A stretch of 64,000 nucleotides of DNA from Chthoniobacter flavus Ellin428 (lineage in GTDB: Bacteria; Verrucomicrobiota; Verrucomicrobiia; Chthoniobacterales; Chthoniobacteraceae). The position numbers and the translations under genes are program-made. The stretch lies in NCBI RefSeq assembly GCF_000173075.1, contig NZ_ABVL01000013.1, forward strand, positions 148,192-212,191. The letters run 5' to 3'. Shown in pieces: positions 8,560 to 17,121 of this stretch (position 1 is the stretch's first letter; each line of letters starts with the position of its first letter). The notes beneath the pieces are model-generated. The model worked only from the letters and a program-made list of their open reading frames with translations. It was not told where the DNA came from and made no database searches.

Positions 8560-8754
8560 CTCGCGGTCGATACGGATAGCGCCTTGGGAGTGGCGACTTT
8601 CCAGTCGCCGACCGAAACAAACGCCCGAAGCGCCATCCTTGGGGCGTCGCTCCGCGACGCAGGGCGACTGGAAAGTCGCCCCTCCCAGTGAGCCGCGGCC
8701 GAATGCCTCGCTGTCCCTACAGCCGAATAAAGATGTGGGGAATGCTTAGGCCTT
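8560..8754. mobile_element. MITE-like element alpha-1 (left end lost)
   Basis: It carries the alpha payload: GGGAGTGGCGAC, GTCGCTCCGCGACGCAGGG and GCGACTGGAAAGTCGCC hairpins, then GAGCCGCGGCCGAAT. It ends in the right terminus AAAGATGTGGGGAATGCTTAG (8734-8754). No matching left terminus is present, so the left side is truncated or diverged. Other copies: 13638-13868, 34814-35039, 43065-43277, and a core at 15420-15540. Confidence 0.7.
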
Positions 8755-8863
8755 AGAGGGCGTACCTAAACTCTTTCCCGTAACCGCCCCTTGGCCGGCG
8801 GCGTCTTGAAGTGGAAGATGGGAAAGTTTCTCTTTGTCCGCAACTTGCGCTAAGCTCCCTCCC

Positions 8864-9430
8864 ATGCGCCTCCCTTGGATCAAGATCGTTGCCACTTTGC
8901 TCGTCATCTGGGCCGTTGCGGGCGGGGCCATCTATTGGGCGCATAGCGCGAAGCCCACGCCCGAATCGGTGATGCGTTATCTCGATGAACATTCCGTGGC
9001 GAACGCCTCGGCGAAGGATCGCGAGGAGACCGTCGAGAAGGTCGCCAAACAGCTCAACCAGCTCAGCTATCAGGAGCGCCGCGAGGGACGGGTGAACAAA
9101 AAGGTCGATGGCTTTTTCCGCACCCTGCCCGCGGACGACCAGACACGCTTCCTGGACCTCACGCTGCCCACGGGCTTCAAACAGATGATGGAGTCGCTGA
9201 ACAAGATGACGCGCGAGAAGCGGAAGCAATTCGTCGACAAGGCCCTGGCCGACATGAAAAAGCACGAGGGTGAGGATAGCCCGGATGGTCAGCGCGATCT
9301 CGATGCCAATGGCCAGAAGATCATCGATCAGGGCTTCAAGTCCTTTTACAGCGATGCGAGCGCGGAGACGAAGATGGACGTCGCGCCGCTGATCGAGCAA
9401 CTGCAGAGAAACCTTCAGGGGCTCCGATGA
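8864..9430 (+). CDS. Single-pass membrane protein of unknown function
   Basis: This 188-aa protein has an N-terminal membrane anchor (IKIVATLLVIWAVAGGAIYW, residues 6-25). A highly charged, helical extracytoplasmic part follows (KQLNQLSYQERREGRVNKKVDGFFRTLPADDQTRFLDLTLPTG). I chose ATG 8864; the longer frame adds ten residues that lack a signal. Its stop overlaps the ATG of the prepilin-like gene by four bases, so the two are probably translated together. I do not recognise the family. Confidence 0.7.
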   Translation: MRLPWIKIVATLLVIWAVAGGAIYWAHSAKPTPESVMRYLDEHSVANASAKDREETVEKVAKQLNQLSYQERREGRVNKKVDGFFRTLPADDQTRFLDLTLPTGFKQMMESLNKMTREKRKQFVDKALADMKKHEGEDSPDGQRDLDANGQKIIDQGFKSFYSDASAETKMDVAPLIEQLQRNLQGLR

Positions 9431-9954
9431 ACCGTCCCGCTGTTCGCGCCTTCACGCTGATCGAGATCATCACGGTGATCGCGGTCATCGCCATTTTGGC
9501 AGCGTTCGCCTATCCGGTATATCAACGGGTGACGGCCAGCGCAAAAGCCGCGGCCTGCCTCTCCAATCTGCGCCAGCTTGGGATGGGGCTGAATGCCTAT
9601 CTCAACGAGAACGACATGAAGATGCCCACGCTGCAGATCGCGCGGGACAACCTCAGCCAGAACGTGCCGGTGATCGACAACACGTTCGACAAATACCTCA
9701 CCGACAAAGGCGTCTTCGCCTGCCCGGCGGACAACAAGAACTACGCCGCGACGACGGGCACGAGCTACTTCTGGAATGTCGCGCTCAACGGTCAGGCGGT
9801 GGCCAGTTTGAACTTCCTGCTCGTCACCGACACCACGCACATTCCCATCCTCTCGGATAAGGAAGGGTTTCATCCCTACCTGCAAAACAAGGTGAACGTT
9901 CTCTATGCAGACGGGCACGTCACCAAGGACGTGAAGTTTTTTACCGGCAACTAG
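9427..9954 (+). CDS. Prepilin-type N-terminal methylation domain protein
   Basis: A class III prepilin signal is visible: RAFTLIEIITVIAVIAILAAFAYPVYQRV. Cleavage is expected before Phe, placing Glu at +5, followed by the hydrophobic pilin helix. The C-terminal region ends in VNVLYADGHVTKDVKFF, which resembles the prepilin-associated H-X9-DG domain common in Verrucomicrobiota and Planctomycetota. The usual His at the -10 position is Leu here; the nearest His is three residues further upstream. It is probably exported through a type II secretion or type IV pilus-like machine. It is coupled to the upstream membrane-protein gene. Confidence 0.85.
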   Translation: MNRPAVRAFTLIEIITVIAVIAILAAFAYPVYQRVTASAKAAACLSNLRQLGMGLNAYLNENDMKMPTLQIARDNLSQNVPVIDNTFDKYLTDKGVFACPADNKNYAATTGTSYFWNVALNGQAVASLNFLLVTDTTHIPILSDKEGFHPYLQNKVNVLYADGHVTKDVKFFTGN

Positions 9955-10917
9955 CTACTTCTGCGCCGGCGACGCGTAATCGCGGCCGATCGGCTTCTGC
10001 GTGACCACTTCATCGCGGAGCGGATGCAACCGACGCTCCAACTGCACGGTTTCGAGCAGCGCCATGTAGCGATTCAACTGATTTTGAAAAACAAGCATCG
10101 CATGCGCATCACCCGCCGGCAGGCTGGCCTTCTGCACGCGCAGTTTCTCCTGAAGGGAGCGCACGATATTTTCGCGTTCGGCCAGCGAAGGACGGGGACC
10201 GTCCGGATGGAGAGCGGCATTGAGCAAATTATCGATCTCCGCGCTGTAATCCGCGGAGGGCGGCGGCAGGGCGGCAGTCTCGGATGCCGGAGCTGCGGAA
10301 GTCGTGGGAGAGTTGAAGGCAGGCAGAGCCTTGGCAAGGCCGTTCGCCTGGACGTCGTGGATCTTTTGCACCGCCGCCTGGAGCAGGCCGCCCGTGCTGT
10401 CCTTGCCGAAGAGGGCGACCCCGCTGAAAAAGAGGACCGCGCCCAGGACCATACTGATCACGCCCGACAGGAGTTGAACACCAAAGGCATGGATGGTGCC
10501 GATATCATAAGTGCCAGCGATGATCAGGAGATTGGTGACGACGGCGACGAGCATCAAAGCGGCATAAATCCCCCCAACGACAAGCGGAGCGGTGTTTTTT
10601 CCACCCACAGCCGCAATCAGGAACATGAGAAGTACGCCCACTCCGAGGATGACGATTCCCGCCAGAATCCTGGAGATGATCACTTTGATTGCCATGCCGT
10701 AAGTCGTTCTCCCCGAAACGGCGATCTTGGCGGACAGCCACATGGGAATGGCGGTCACGAGAATAGTAACCGGGATCGAAACAACGATGGCGAGGATGAT
10801 CATCACGATCCCTGCAGTGGCGATTCCCGCAGGGAGCAGAGAGTCAGCGAGAGACGGAGAGAAGAGACTGCCCAAAATGGAAGTCGGAGCCGCCAGCACG
10901 GAAGAAACCATTTGCAT
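9955..10917 (-). CDS. Polytopic membrane protein with conserved C-terminal tail (paralogue 1)
   Basis: The protein has about five hydrophobic segments in its first 190 residues (IATAGIVMIILAIVVSIPVTILVTAI, ILAGIVILGVGVLLMFLIAAV, GGIYAALMLVAVVTNLLIIAG, and others). A soluble Ala/Pro-rich linker and a helical tail follow. The tail contains IDNLLNAALHPDGPRP and SLPAGDAHAMLVFQNQLNRY. The same tail pattern occurs in the adjacent minus-strand gene (10996-11817), while the membrane parts differ. No family is recognised. The two genes lie head-to-tail 78 bases apart and are probably co-transcribed. Confidence 0.75.
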   Translation of the reverse strand: MQMVSSVLAAPTSILGSLFSPSLADSLLPAGIATAGIVMIILAIVVSIPVTILVTAIPMWLSAKIAVSGRTTYGMAIKVIISRILAGIVILGVGVLLMFLIAAVGGKNTAPLVVGGIYAALMLVAVVTNLLIIAGTYDIGTIHAFGVQLLSGVISMVLGAVLFFSGVALFGKDSTGGLLQAAVQKIHDVQANGLAKALPAFNSPTTSAAPASETAALPPPSADYSAEIDNLLNAALHPDGPRPSLAERENIVRSLQEKLRVQKASLPAGDAHAMLVFQNQLNRYMALLETVQLERRLHPLRDEVVTQKPIGRDYASPAQK

Positions 10918-10995
10918 ACCGATACAGTTTACCCACCCGCCCCATGCGTAACAACACTAAAATCGCTCCCGGTAAATGCCGGGGCGCATTTGACA

Positions 10996-11817
10996 TCACT
11001 GTGCTGGCTTGGCGGCCGGGGCATTTCGGGCGATGATCAACTCATTGCGAAACAGAAGATAACGGTTGAGTTGATTTTGATAAGCGGTCGCCGCGTGGGC
11101 GTCGCCCGCCGGCAGAGAACGCTGCCGCGCATTGAGCTTTTGCTGGATGTTCCGCAGCGCGGCTTCCCGGTCGGCCAGGGGCGGTTGCGGGCCGATGGGA
11201 CGCAAGGCATCGTCCAGCATCCGGTCGATCTCGTCAGGCTTCCCCAAGCCGAGCAATCGGTTCAAGAATTCTTGCTGCTCTACCTTGGACTTCCCGAAGG
11301 TCACCTGCAGGCTGGCGATGTCTTTTTCCAAATGCATGACGGGGGGGACGACGACTTCCACCACCTTCATGACGCCGCCATTGATGCAGGCGGCCAGCAG
11401 AAGAATGGCGAAGGCCCGGATGAAACCGGTGACGTAGATCTTCATCGGGATGAGAAAGGCGAGCAGCAGCCAGGTCATCAGCATTCCACCCGCGACCAGG
11501 AAGGTTCGCCAGTATTCGCCGGTGCGAATCATCCACGGGACCGCGAATATCAGACCCACGATAAAGGCGAGCCAGAGCAGCAGACCGAGCAGCCATGCTT
11601 TGAAGGAGTTGCCGAAAGTGCAGTGATCATTGCCCACCACCATCTTCGATGCGCCCCACAGGGCGAAGATTTGCACCACTTGGGCGCAGGCCATTAGGAT
11701 GAGAAGGCAGGTGCCGATGTGCCGGACTTCGTCGCGTTGAATGAACTCGGCAAACCGGGGATGGAACGGAAACGGGCTCGCTGCTGCCAGCGGCATACCT
11801 TGGGAAATGAGTTGCAT
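10996..11817 (-). CDS. Polytopic membrane protein with conserved C-terminal tail (paralogue 2)
   Basis: This 273-aa protein has about four membrane segments (IGTCLLILMACAQVVQIFAL, FKAWLLGLLLWLAFIVGLIFAV, FLVAGGMLMTWLLLAFLIP, FIRAFAILLLAACINGGVM). Its C-terminal domain (IDRMLDDALRPIGPQPPLADRE and SLPAGDAHAATAYQNQLNRY) matches the tail of the next minus-strand gene. The start is at 11817, divergent from the ABC transporter gene. Function is unknown. The retained soluble tail, rather than the membrane part, seems to be the shared functional unit. Confidence 0.75.
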   Translation of the reverse strand: MQLISQGMPLAAASPFPFHPRFAEFIQRDEVRHIGTCLLILMACAQVVQIFALWGASKMVVGNDHCTFGNSFKAWLLGLLLWLAFIVGLIFAVPWMIRTGEYWRTFLVAGGMLMTWLLLAFLIPMKIYVTGFIRAFAILLLAACINGGVMKVVEVVVPPVMHLEKDIASLQVTFGKSKVEQQEFLNRLLGLGKPDEIDRMLDDALRPIGPQPPLADREAALRNIQQKLNARQRSLPAGDAHAATAYQNQLNRYLLFRNELIIARNAPAAKPAQ

Positions 11818-11861
11818 GCGAGGCGATGCTACCGAAAAGCTGCGCGCAGACCAATCCCGGA

Positions 11862-12785
11862 ATGTCTTCCGCCCCCATGATCGAACTACGCAACTTGCAA
11901 AAAGCCTTTGGGGGAAAGCCGGCGCTCCACGATCTCTCGCTGGAGATGAAGCGGGGCGAGATCTTCGGCCTGCTCGGCCACAATGGCGCGGGCAAAAGCA
12001 CCACCCTGGGGATTCTGCTTGGGCAGGTTTTTCCCGATCAGGGTGAAGCCTTCGTCAATGGCGTCTCCGTGCAGCGCGAGCGGGCGAAGGCGCTGGAACG
12101 CACCGGCGCGATCTTCGAGGCGCCGCGCTTTTACGATTACCTCAGCGGCTGGCGAAACCTCGAGATTTACACCAGTTACTCGGCCCGCGTGCCGAAGGAA
12201 AAGATCGCCGAAGCGGTCGAGACCGTGGGGCTGACCAGGCGCATTCGCGACAAAGTCGGGACTTACAGCCAGGGCATGCGCCAGCGACTCGGCCTCGCGC
12301 AAGCGCTGCTGCCGGACAACGAACTGATCCTGCTTGATGAGCCGACGAACGGTCTCGACCCCGAGGGCATTCACGAGATGCGCCTGCTCATCCAGCGGCT
12401 GAATCGCGAGCGAGGAATCACCGTGCTGTTCTGCTCGCATCTGTTGGTGGAGGTGGAGCAACTATGCGATCGCGTCGCGATCCTCAACCAGGGCCACAAA
12501 GTCTTCGACGGACGCTGGGCCGAGCTCGACAGCGAGCAGCGGAGCGTGCGGCTCGAGGTGGATGATTGGGAAAAGGCCGCGGGTCTTTTGCGAGACATCG
12601 AGCAATTGAAGATCGTCGAGAACGGATTGGTCACGGTCGGGAAAGACTTCGACACGGCGGACCTCGTCGAGCGCCTGGTGCAGGGCGGTATCCGCGTCCG
12701 CGCCGTGGAACCGCACCGGCGAAACCTCGAGGAAATCTACCTTTCCATCACGCACAACGGAGCCACGCCGCACACCGAATCATGA
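11862..12785 (+). CDS. ABC transporter ATP-binding protein
   Basis: This is the nucleotide-binding subunit of an ABC-2-type exporter. It has Walker A GHNGAGKST, signature YSQGMRQRLGLAQAL, Walker B LILLDEP and the switch His in CSH. The roughly 80-residue C-terminal extension (RSVRLEVDDWEKAAGLL...VEPHRRNLEEIYLSI) is typical of CcmA/DrrA-like subunits. ATG 11862 (MSSAPMIELRN) is preferred; ATG 11877 is possible. The gene overlaps the permease ATG (ATGA at 12782), so the pair forms a transporter operon. The substrate is unknown. Confidence 0.93.
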   Translation: MSSAPMIELRNLQKAFGGKPALHDLSLEMKRGEIFGLLGHNGAGKSTTLGILLGQVFPDQGEAFVNGVSVQRERAKALERTGAIFEAPRFYDYLSGWRNLEIYTSYSARVPKEKIAEAVETVGLTRRIRDKVGTYSQGMRQRLGLAQALLPDNELILLDEPTNGLDPEGIHEMRLLIQRLNRERGITVLFCSHLLVEVEQLCDRVAILNQGHKVFDGRWAELDSEQRSVRLEVDDWEKAAGLLRDIEQLKIVENGLVTVGKDFDTADLVERLVQGGIRVRAVEPHRRNLEEIYLSITHNGATPHTES

Positions 12786-13624
12786 GCCTCTTCTTTCTTC
12801 AACTGCGGGGCGAGCTTTGGAAACTCTTCGCCCGCAAACGCACCTATCTCGGTTTCGGCGCTTTCCTTGCGCTGGAGGTCGTCATTCTGCTGCTCTTCCA
12901 GATTCCGAAAGTGCAGCGCTCGTGGCGCCACCTGCTCGAGGATTCGGGCTATGTCTTCGAGCAATACTTCTCGGGCATTACCCTCGCGTTTCAGGTCGTG
13001 CTCGGGACGACGACGCTGGCCTTTCTATACACCGCGCTCGTCTCTGGTGACATCGTGGCCAAGGAAGTGGAAGACGGGACTTTGCGGATGACGCTATGTC
13101 GCCCGGTCTCGCGCTTGCGCGTGCTCGCGGTGAAATATCTCACGTGTGTGCTCTACACCTTCGCGCTGGCGCTTTTCATCGGCCTGAGCGCGTTGGTCGT
13201 CGGCACCTTGCGACAGGGGACGGGCGGCTTCTTCGTCTTCCAGCCACTGGAGAAGCTCTATGTGATTTACGATTTCGGTCCGGGCCTGGTCCGTTATCTC
13301 GCGTCGTTGCCGGCGCTGGGCTTGAGCCTGCTGAGCGTCACCTCCTTCGCCTTCATGATGTCCTGCTGTAACGTGAAGCCGGCGGCTGCCACCATTGCCA
13401 CGCTGACCTTCTTCATCGCCGACCTCATCTTCCGCGGCCTGCCCTATTTCGAATCCATCAAACACTGGTTCATCTCCCAGCATACGGAAACGTGGTATAA
13501 CGTCCTGCGCTCCCCGTTGCCGTGGCAACGTATGGTCGAAGACTACGCCTACCTATTCGGCGTCGATGCGACGTTCGTATTGATTGGGGTTGTGATTTTC
13601 TGCTCCCGGGATTTCAAATCGTAA
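12782..13624 (+). CDS. ABC-2 type transporter permease
   Basis: This 280-aa membrane subunit has about six hydrophobic segments. It shows the ABC-2 pattern of an N-terminal segment (YLGFGAFLALEVVILLLFQ), a SGDIVAKEVEDGTLRMTLCRPVSRLRVL loop, and C-terminal helices. The EVEDGTLRM..RPVSR loop is typical of NosY/GldF-like permeases. ATG 12782 overlaps the ATPase stop. A longer open frame upstream is only the out-of-frame reading of the ATPase gene. Confidence 0.9.
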   Translation: MSLFFLQLRGELWKLFARKRTYLGFGAFLALEVVILLLFQIPKVQRSWRHLLEDSGYVFEQYFSGITLAFQVVLGTTTLAFLYTALVSGDIVAKEVEDGTLRMTLCRPVSRLRVLAVKYLTCVLYTFALALFIGLSALVVGTLRQGTGGFFVFQPLEKLYVIYDFGPGLVRYLASLPALGLSLLSVTSFAFMMSCCNVKPAAATIATLTFFIADLIFRGLPYFESIKHWFISQHTETWYNVLRSPLPWQRMVEDYAYLFGVDATFVLIGVVIFCSRDFKS

Positions 13625-13637
13625 GCGGCTGTACCGA

Positions 13638-13868
13638 CTAATCATTACCCACATCTTTGCACGGTATTTGCGCGTCGACACAGATGGCGTTCCTGGGAGC
13701 GGCGACCCCGCCATGGCGGGGTCGCCGACCGAACAAACGCGCGGAGCGCCATCCTTTGGGGCGTCGCTCCGCGACGCAGGGCGACTGGAAAGTCGCCCCT
13801 CCCAGTGAGCCGCGGCCGAATTCCTCGCTGTCCCTAAAAACCGACAAAAAGATGTGGATAATGCTTAG
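13638..13868. mobile_element. MITE-like element alpha-2 (complete)
   Basis: This 231-bp element starts CTAATCATTACCCACATCT and ends with the complement of CTAAGCATTATCCACATCT; 19 of the 21 terminal bases match. Inside are the alpha hairpins (GGCGACCCCGCCATGGCGGGGTCGCC-type stem, GTCGCTCCGCGACGC, GCGACTGGAAAGTCGC). No convincing target duplication remains. It lies 14 bases after the ABC permease stop and could also act as a transcription end. Confidence 0.85.
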
Positions 13869-13982
13869 CCACACGCAGCGATTACGCCATGTTGAGGCGG
13901 CTGCGCCGGCCGCCTGTCACGAATAAAAAGGTGGCTGGCACAACTGCCCACCGGCAGAGCCAACCTTCATTTTCGCAACCCC

Positions 13983-15245
13983 ATGGATATCTACGCTGAT
14001 CCCGCCTATGCGATGGCTACGGAACAATTCCGGGTGATCGCCGACTACCTCAACCTCGACGCGAATATCCGCGAGCGGATGTTGCACCCCAAGCGGGCGA
14101 TCGCAGTGACGCTGCCCATCCATCGCGACGACGGCACCCTCCAAACATACCAGGGCTACCGCGTGCAGCATCACCTCGCGATGGGGCCGACGAAAGGCGG
14201 CGTGCGTTTTCACCCCGGGGTGAGTCTCGGCGAGGTCGCGGCGCTCGCCACCTGGATGAGCTGGAAGTGCGCGCTCACCGGGCTGCCCTACGGTGGGGCG
14301 AAGGGAGGCGTGACCGTTAACCCGCGCGAACTTTCGACACGGGAACTGGAATCGCTCTCCCGTCGTTACATGCAGGAGATGATTCCTTTTGTCGGGCCGC
14401 ATACCGATGTCATCGGCCCCGACATGGGCACGAATGAGCAGGTCATGGCGTGGTTCATGGATACCTATTCCGTCTACAAGGGCTACGCTGTGCCGGAAAT
14501 CGTGACGGGCAAACCGGTGAGTATCGGAGGCACCACGGGACGCCGTGAGGCGACCGGGCGCGGCGTCGTGTATCTCGTCGAGCGCGCGCTGAATGTCCTC
14601 AAGATGCACGCGGAAAAGTGCACCGCCATCGTGCAGGGCTTCGGCAACGTGGGCGCCGTAACCGCGTTGGGTCTCGCCTATAAGGACGGGATGAAAGTCA
14701 CTGGCATTAGCGATGCCTTTGCTGCCTTTTATCGCGCGGACGGGATCGACGTTCACGCCGCGGAGAAATATGCGAATGAGCATGGCAGCCTCGCCGGTTT
14801 TACCGAGGCGGATACCATCGATCCGGACGAACTCCTGATTCAGCCGTGTGATGTCCTCGTTCCGGCCGCGGTCGAGGGCGTGATCACCGAGAAAAACGCC
14901 GGTCAGCTCCGCTGCCGGATCCTCGCCGAAGCGGCTAATGGCCCGACTACACCCGCGGCCGATCGCATCCTCTTCGAACGCTGGAATGAGATCTTCGTCA
15001 TCCCAGATATCCTCTGCAACGCCGGAGGCGTGATCGTTTCCTACTTCGAATGGGTGCAGGGGCTGCAGCAGTTCTTTTGGAACGAGAGCGAAATCATGGA
15101 CAAGCTCTTTCGCATCCTGGAGCAGGCATTTACCGCGGTGACCAAACGCTCCCGCGAAGCGAAGATTCCGCATCGCGTGGCCGCCATGGCCATCGGCGTC
15201 GAGCGCGTGCTCGCCGCCAAGCGGGCGCGCGGGTTGTTCCCGTAG
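13983..15245 (+). CDS. gdhA: Glutamate dehydrogenase (Glu/Leu/Phe/Val dehydrogenase family)
   Basis: It catalyses reversible oxidative deamination of glutamate to 2-oxoglutarate. The dimerisation/catalytic half contains the substrate-binding KGGVRFHPGV and the catalytic-lysine motif GLPYGGAKGGV. The C-terminal Rossmann half contains VQGFGNVGA. EAANGPTTPAAD and NAGGVIVSYFEWVQ close the active site. At 420 aa it is of the hexameric bacterial/archaeal type. Cofactor choice cannot be fixed from the motif alone. The stop lies inside the left terminus of a small inverted-repeat element. Confidence 0.95.
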   Translation: MDIYADPAYAMATEQFRVIADYLNLDANIRERMLHPKRAIAVTLPIHRDDGTLQTYQGYRVQHHLAMGPTKGGVRFHPGVSLGEVAALATWMSWKCALTGLPYGGAKGGVTVNPRELSTRELESLSRRYMQEMIPFVGPHTDVIGPDMGTNEQVMAWFMDTYSVYKGYAVPEIVTGKPVSIGGTTGRREATGRGVVYLVERALNVLKMHAEKCTAIVQGFGNVGAVTALGLAYKDGMKVTGISDAFAAFYRADGIDVHAAEKYANEHGSLAGFTEADTIDPDELLIQPCDVLVPAAVEGVITEKNAGQLRCRILAEAANGPTTPAADRILFERWNEIFVIPDILCNAGGVIVSYFEWVQGLQQFFWNESEIMDKLFRILEQAFTAVTKRSREAKIPHRVAAMAIGVERVLAAKRARGLFP

Positions 15246-15365
15246 AGACTGTGAAATAAACCGGTAGGGAGATCGTTTGGCCCGCGAATTACACAGATGA
15301 CGCGGATGAAAGATGCTCCATTCGTGTCATTCGCGTGATTCGCGGGCACTTTTTTCACAGTCTCT
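15244..15365. repeat. Inverted-repeat element with a beta-type core
   Basis: It is bounded by AGAGACTGTGAAA and its exact complement TTTCACAGTCTCT. The core is CGCGAATTACACAGATGACGC and its complement, the same palindromic sequence found inside the beta MITEs but with different ends. It overlaps the gdhA stop codon and could fold into a long hairpin downstream of that gene. Confidence 0.75.
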
Positions 15366-15419
15366 TAGCCGGGGATGAGCAAGGATTGGTGGCGCGCCGC
15401 TATGAAACGCTTTCAGAAC

Positions 15420-15540
15420 GTGCGACTGGGAGCGGCGATCCCGCCATGGCGGGATCGCCGACCGGAGCAAACGCGCGGAACGCCATTCTTGGGGCGTCGC
15501 TCCGCGACGCAGGGCGACTGGAAAGTCGCCCGTCCCAATC
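15420..15540. repeat. Alpha-payload core without terminal repeats
   Basis: It contains the GGGAGCGGCGATCCCGCCATGG stem, the CGTCGCTCCGCGACGCAGGG hairpin and GCGACTGGAAAGTCGCCC of the alpha MITE. The ATTACCCACATCT termini are missing on both sides, so it is a decayed or internally derived copy. Confidence 0.65.
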
Positions 15541-15561
15541 AGGGCCATCGCCTTCCTACAC

Positions 15562-16851
15562 TCAGCCTAAATCGGCCGGTCGTAAATCCGCTGGAACACC
15601 GCGGCTTCGCCTTCCCCCGCGCGGTTTGGATCGACCACGAAGATTCCATCCGGGCCGAAGCGCGGCCGTGACGGTGGCGCCTTTGCCTTTCTGCAGATAT
15701 TCGAAATTCAAATCGCGGACCTGGGCGGCGGCGTTGATGAGCGCGACGGTGATGCGCGACTCCTCGGCGGTGGGGTAGAGCGAGGCGACGGCGTCGCGGG
15801 TCTCGCCGTGGAATTTGATCCGGCAGATCGCCGCGAGGCCGACGGTCAGGCTGTCGACGCCGTAACCGACATAGGCGCTGGTGCCATCGGGGCGCGCAAC
15901 TTCGCGGGTGAAGTGGTTGTTCGCCGTGCGCGATTTGTCGCCTTTGCTCCACCAGCGGAAACCGCGGTATTGCTGGTCGCTCTCGACCTTGCCATCGGCG
16001 CCGACGATCTCGTGGCCCTGGTTCACCGGTCCTTCGAACTCAGGCGGCGTGATCCAGTTGTTGTGGAAGTTCATGCTCAGGCCGTTCTCGAAATCGACGC
16101 GGACCTGCACGGAGTCGTAAGCGAGAATGCCATCGCGGATGAGGCGCTTCTTCTGCCCGACGGCAGTGAGGGAAACGGGCTTGCTGCGATAGTAAGAGTA
16201 AATGAGATCGGTCCAGTGCGCGCCGACGTAGCTGAAGGGGTCGCTGGATTCGACCCACTTGAAAGTGCCGGTGGCGACTTCGAGCGGTTCCTCGAGATAC
16301 GCTGTGCCGTAGAGCGGTGCGCCGATGCGCTTTTGGACGTCGTCGCGCACCCGGAGGTGATCGGGGTCGTAGCGCTTGTGCATGTCCACGGAAACGACGA
16401 GCCCCTTGGTTTGCGCCGCTTCGATGATTTCATCGGCCTCATTGATCGTGAGGCACATCGGTTTCTCGGTGATGACATGCACTCCCTTGGCCAGCGCGGC
16501 GAGAATGGGTTGCGTGTGGAGATTGTCCGGCGTGGCGACGGCCAGGATATCGAGATCGGGAATCTCGCGGAGAATGTCGTCCCATGGCGCATCGCCGAAG
16601 AAAGCGCGGGGTTCATGGCCGGTAATCTCGCGGAAGTGGGCCTGCGCCCGCTGGGCGGAAGCCTGCGAACGGGTAGCGACGGCGACCAGTTCGAAACGGA
16701 TTTCGGCGAAATCGCGCGTCCATTTGTCGAGACCGACGCGGGCCAGTTGCCCGGCGATGCCGAAGCGCTGGAGGTCGGAATAAGCACGGAGATGGACGTC
16801 GCCGCCAAACATGCCGGCGCCGACGAGGGCGATCTTGATCGTTTTAGCCAT
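15562..16851 (-). CDS. Gfo/Idh/MocA family oxidoreductase, 3' end probably frameshifted
   Basis: The start MAKTIKIALVGAGMFGGDVHLRAY shows the NAD(P)-binding Rossmann fold, with further family motifs DILAVATPDNLH, GVHVITEKPMCLT and the C-terminal GFO_IDH_MocA_C domain. Such enzymes act on sugars or inositols. The annotated frame ends in an unnatural Arg/Pro-rich tail (WNLRGRSKPRGGRRSRG) after about residue 395. In the adjacent frame, from about 15670 down to TAG 15569-15567, the sequence reads a natural end (PDGIFVVDPNRAGEGEAAVFQRIYDRPI). A single-base indel near 15670 is therefore likely, either a sequencing error or a real mutation. Confidence 0.8.
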   Translation of the reverse strand: MAKTIKIALVGAGMFGGDVHLRAYSDLQRFGIAGQLARVGLDKWTRDFAEIRFELVAVATRSQASAQRAQAHFREITGHEPRAFFGDAPWDDILREIPDLDILAVATPDNLHTQPILAALAKGVHVITEKPMCLTINEADEIIEAAQTKGLVVSVDMHKRYDPDHLRVRDDVQKRIGAPLYGTAYLEEPLEVATGTFKWVESSDPFSYVGAHWTDLIYSYYRSKPVSLTAVGQKKRLIRDGILAYDSVQVRVDFENGLSMNFHNNWITPPEFEGPVNQGHEIVGADGKVESDQQYRGFRWWSKGDKSRTANNHFTREVARPDGTSAYVGYGVDSLTVGLAAICRIKFHGETRDAVASLYPTAEESRITVALINAAAQVRDLNFEYLQKGKGATVTAALRPGWNLRGRSKPRGGRRSRGVPADLRPADLG

Positions 16852-16892
16852 GACTGTTCTGGGAATGCGCGTGCAGGGTGCCGAGTCCGTAA

Positions 16893-17032
16893 AACGTGTC
16901 GAGGGAAAATGCGAAAGAAAAACGCAGCTGCGCAACCAGGAATTTTTAAAACGCAGAGGCCGCAGAGGCGCAGAGAAGAAGTGTCGAGGGGCTGTTGGAC
17001 TCGACAATTTTCCCAGCGATACGCTTCCTGGG
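16893..17032. repeat. Dispersed repeat family A (copy 1)
   Basis: About 140 bp containing AACGCAGAGGCCGCAGAGGC, GCAGAGAAGAAGTGTCGAGGG and ATTTTCCCAGCGATACGCTTC. A near-identical copy lies at 18257-18386. The AACGCAGAGGC-type segment alone recurs at about 29740, 32730-32825 and 45190-45290. Confidence 0.75.
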
Positions 17033-17121
17033 ATTGAGCCCCATTGGTAGATCTTTTTCTCTGCGTCTCTGCAGTGCTAACCTGGGTAGTGTCCTAATTT
17101 AGCTGTGGAACAATTTTGTTC

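Noticed and set aside
7420..8691. 423-aa plus-strand frame opposite the radical SAM gene
   Set aside because: Composition is Arg/His-rich and the minus strand carries a recognisable CxxxCxxC radical SAM enzyme.
10024..11697. 557-aa plus-strand frame
   Set aside because: It is antisense to two membrane proteins with sharp hydrophobic segments; its own sequence is polar filler.
15808..17037. 409-aa plus-strand frame
   Set aside because: Antisense to the Gfo/Idh/MocA gene, which has a clear Rossmann start.
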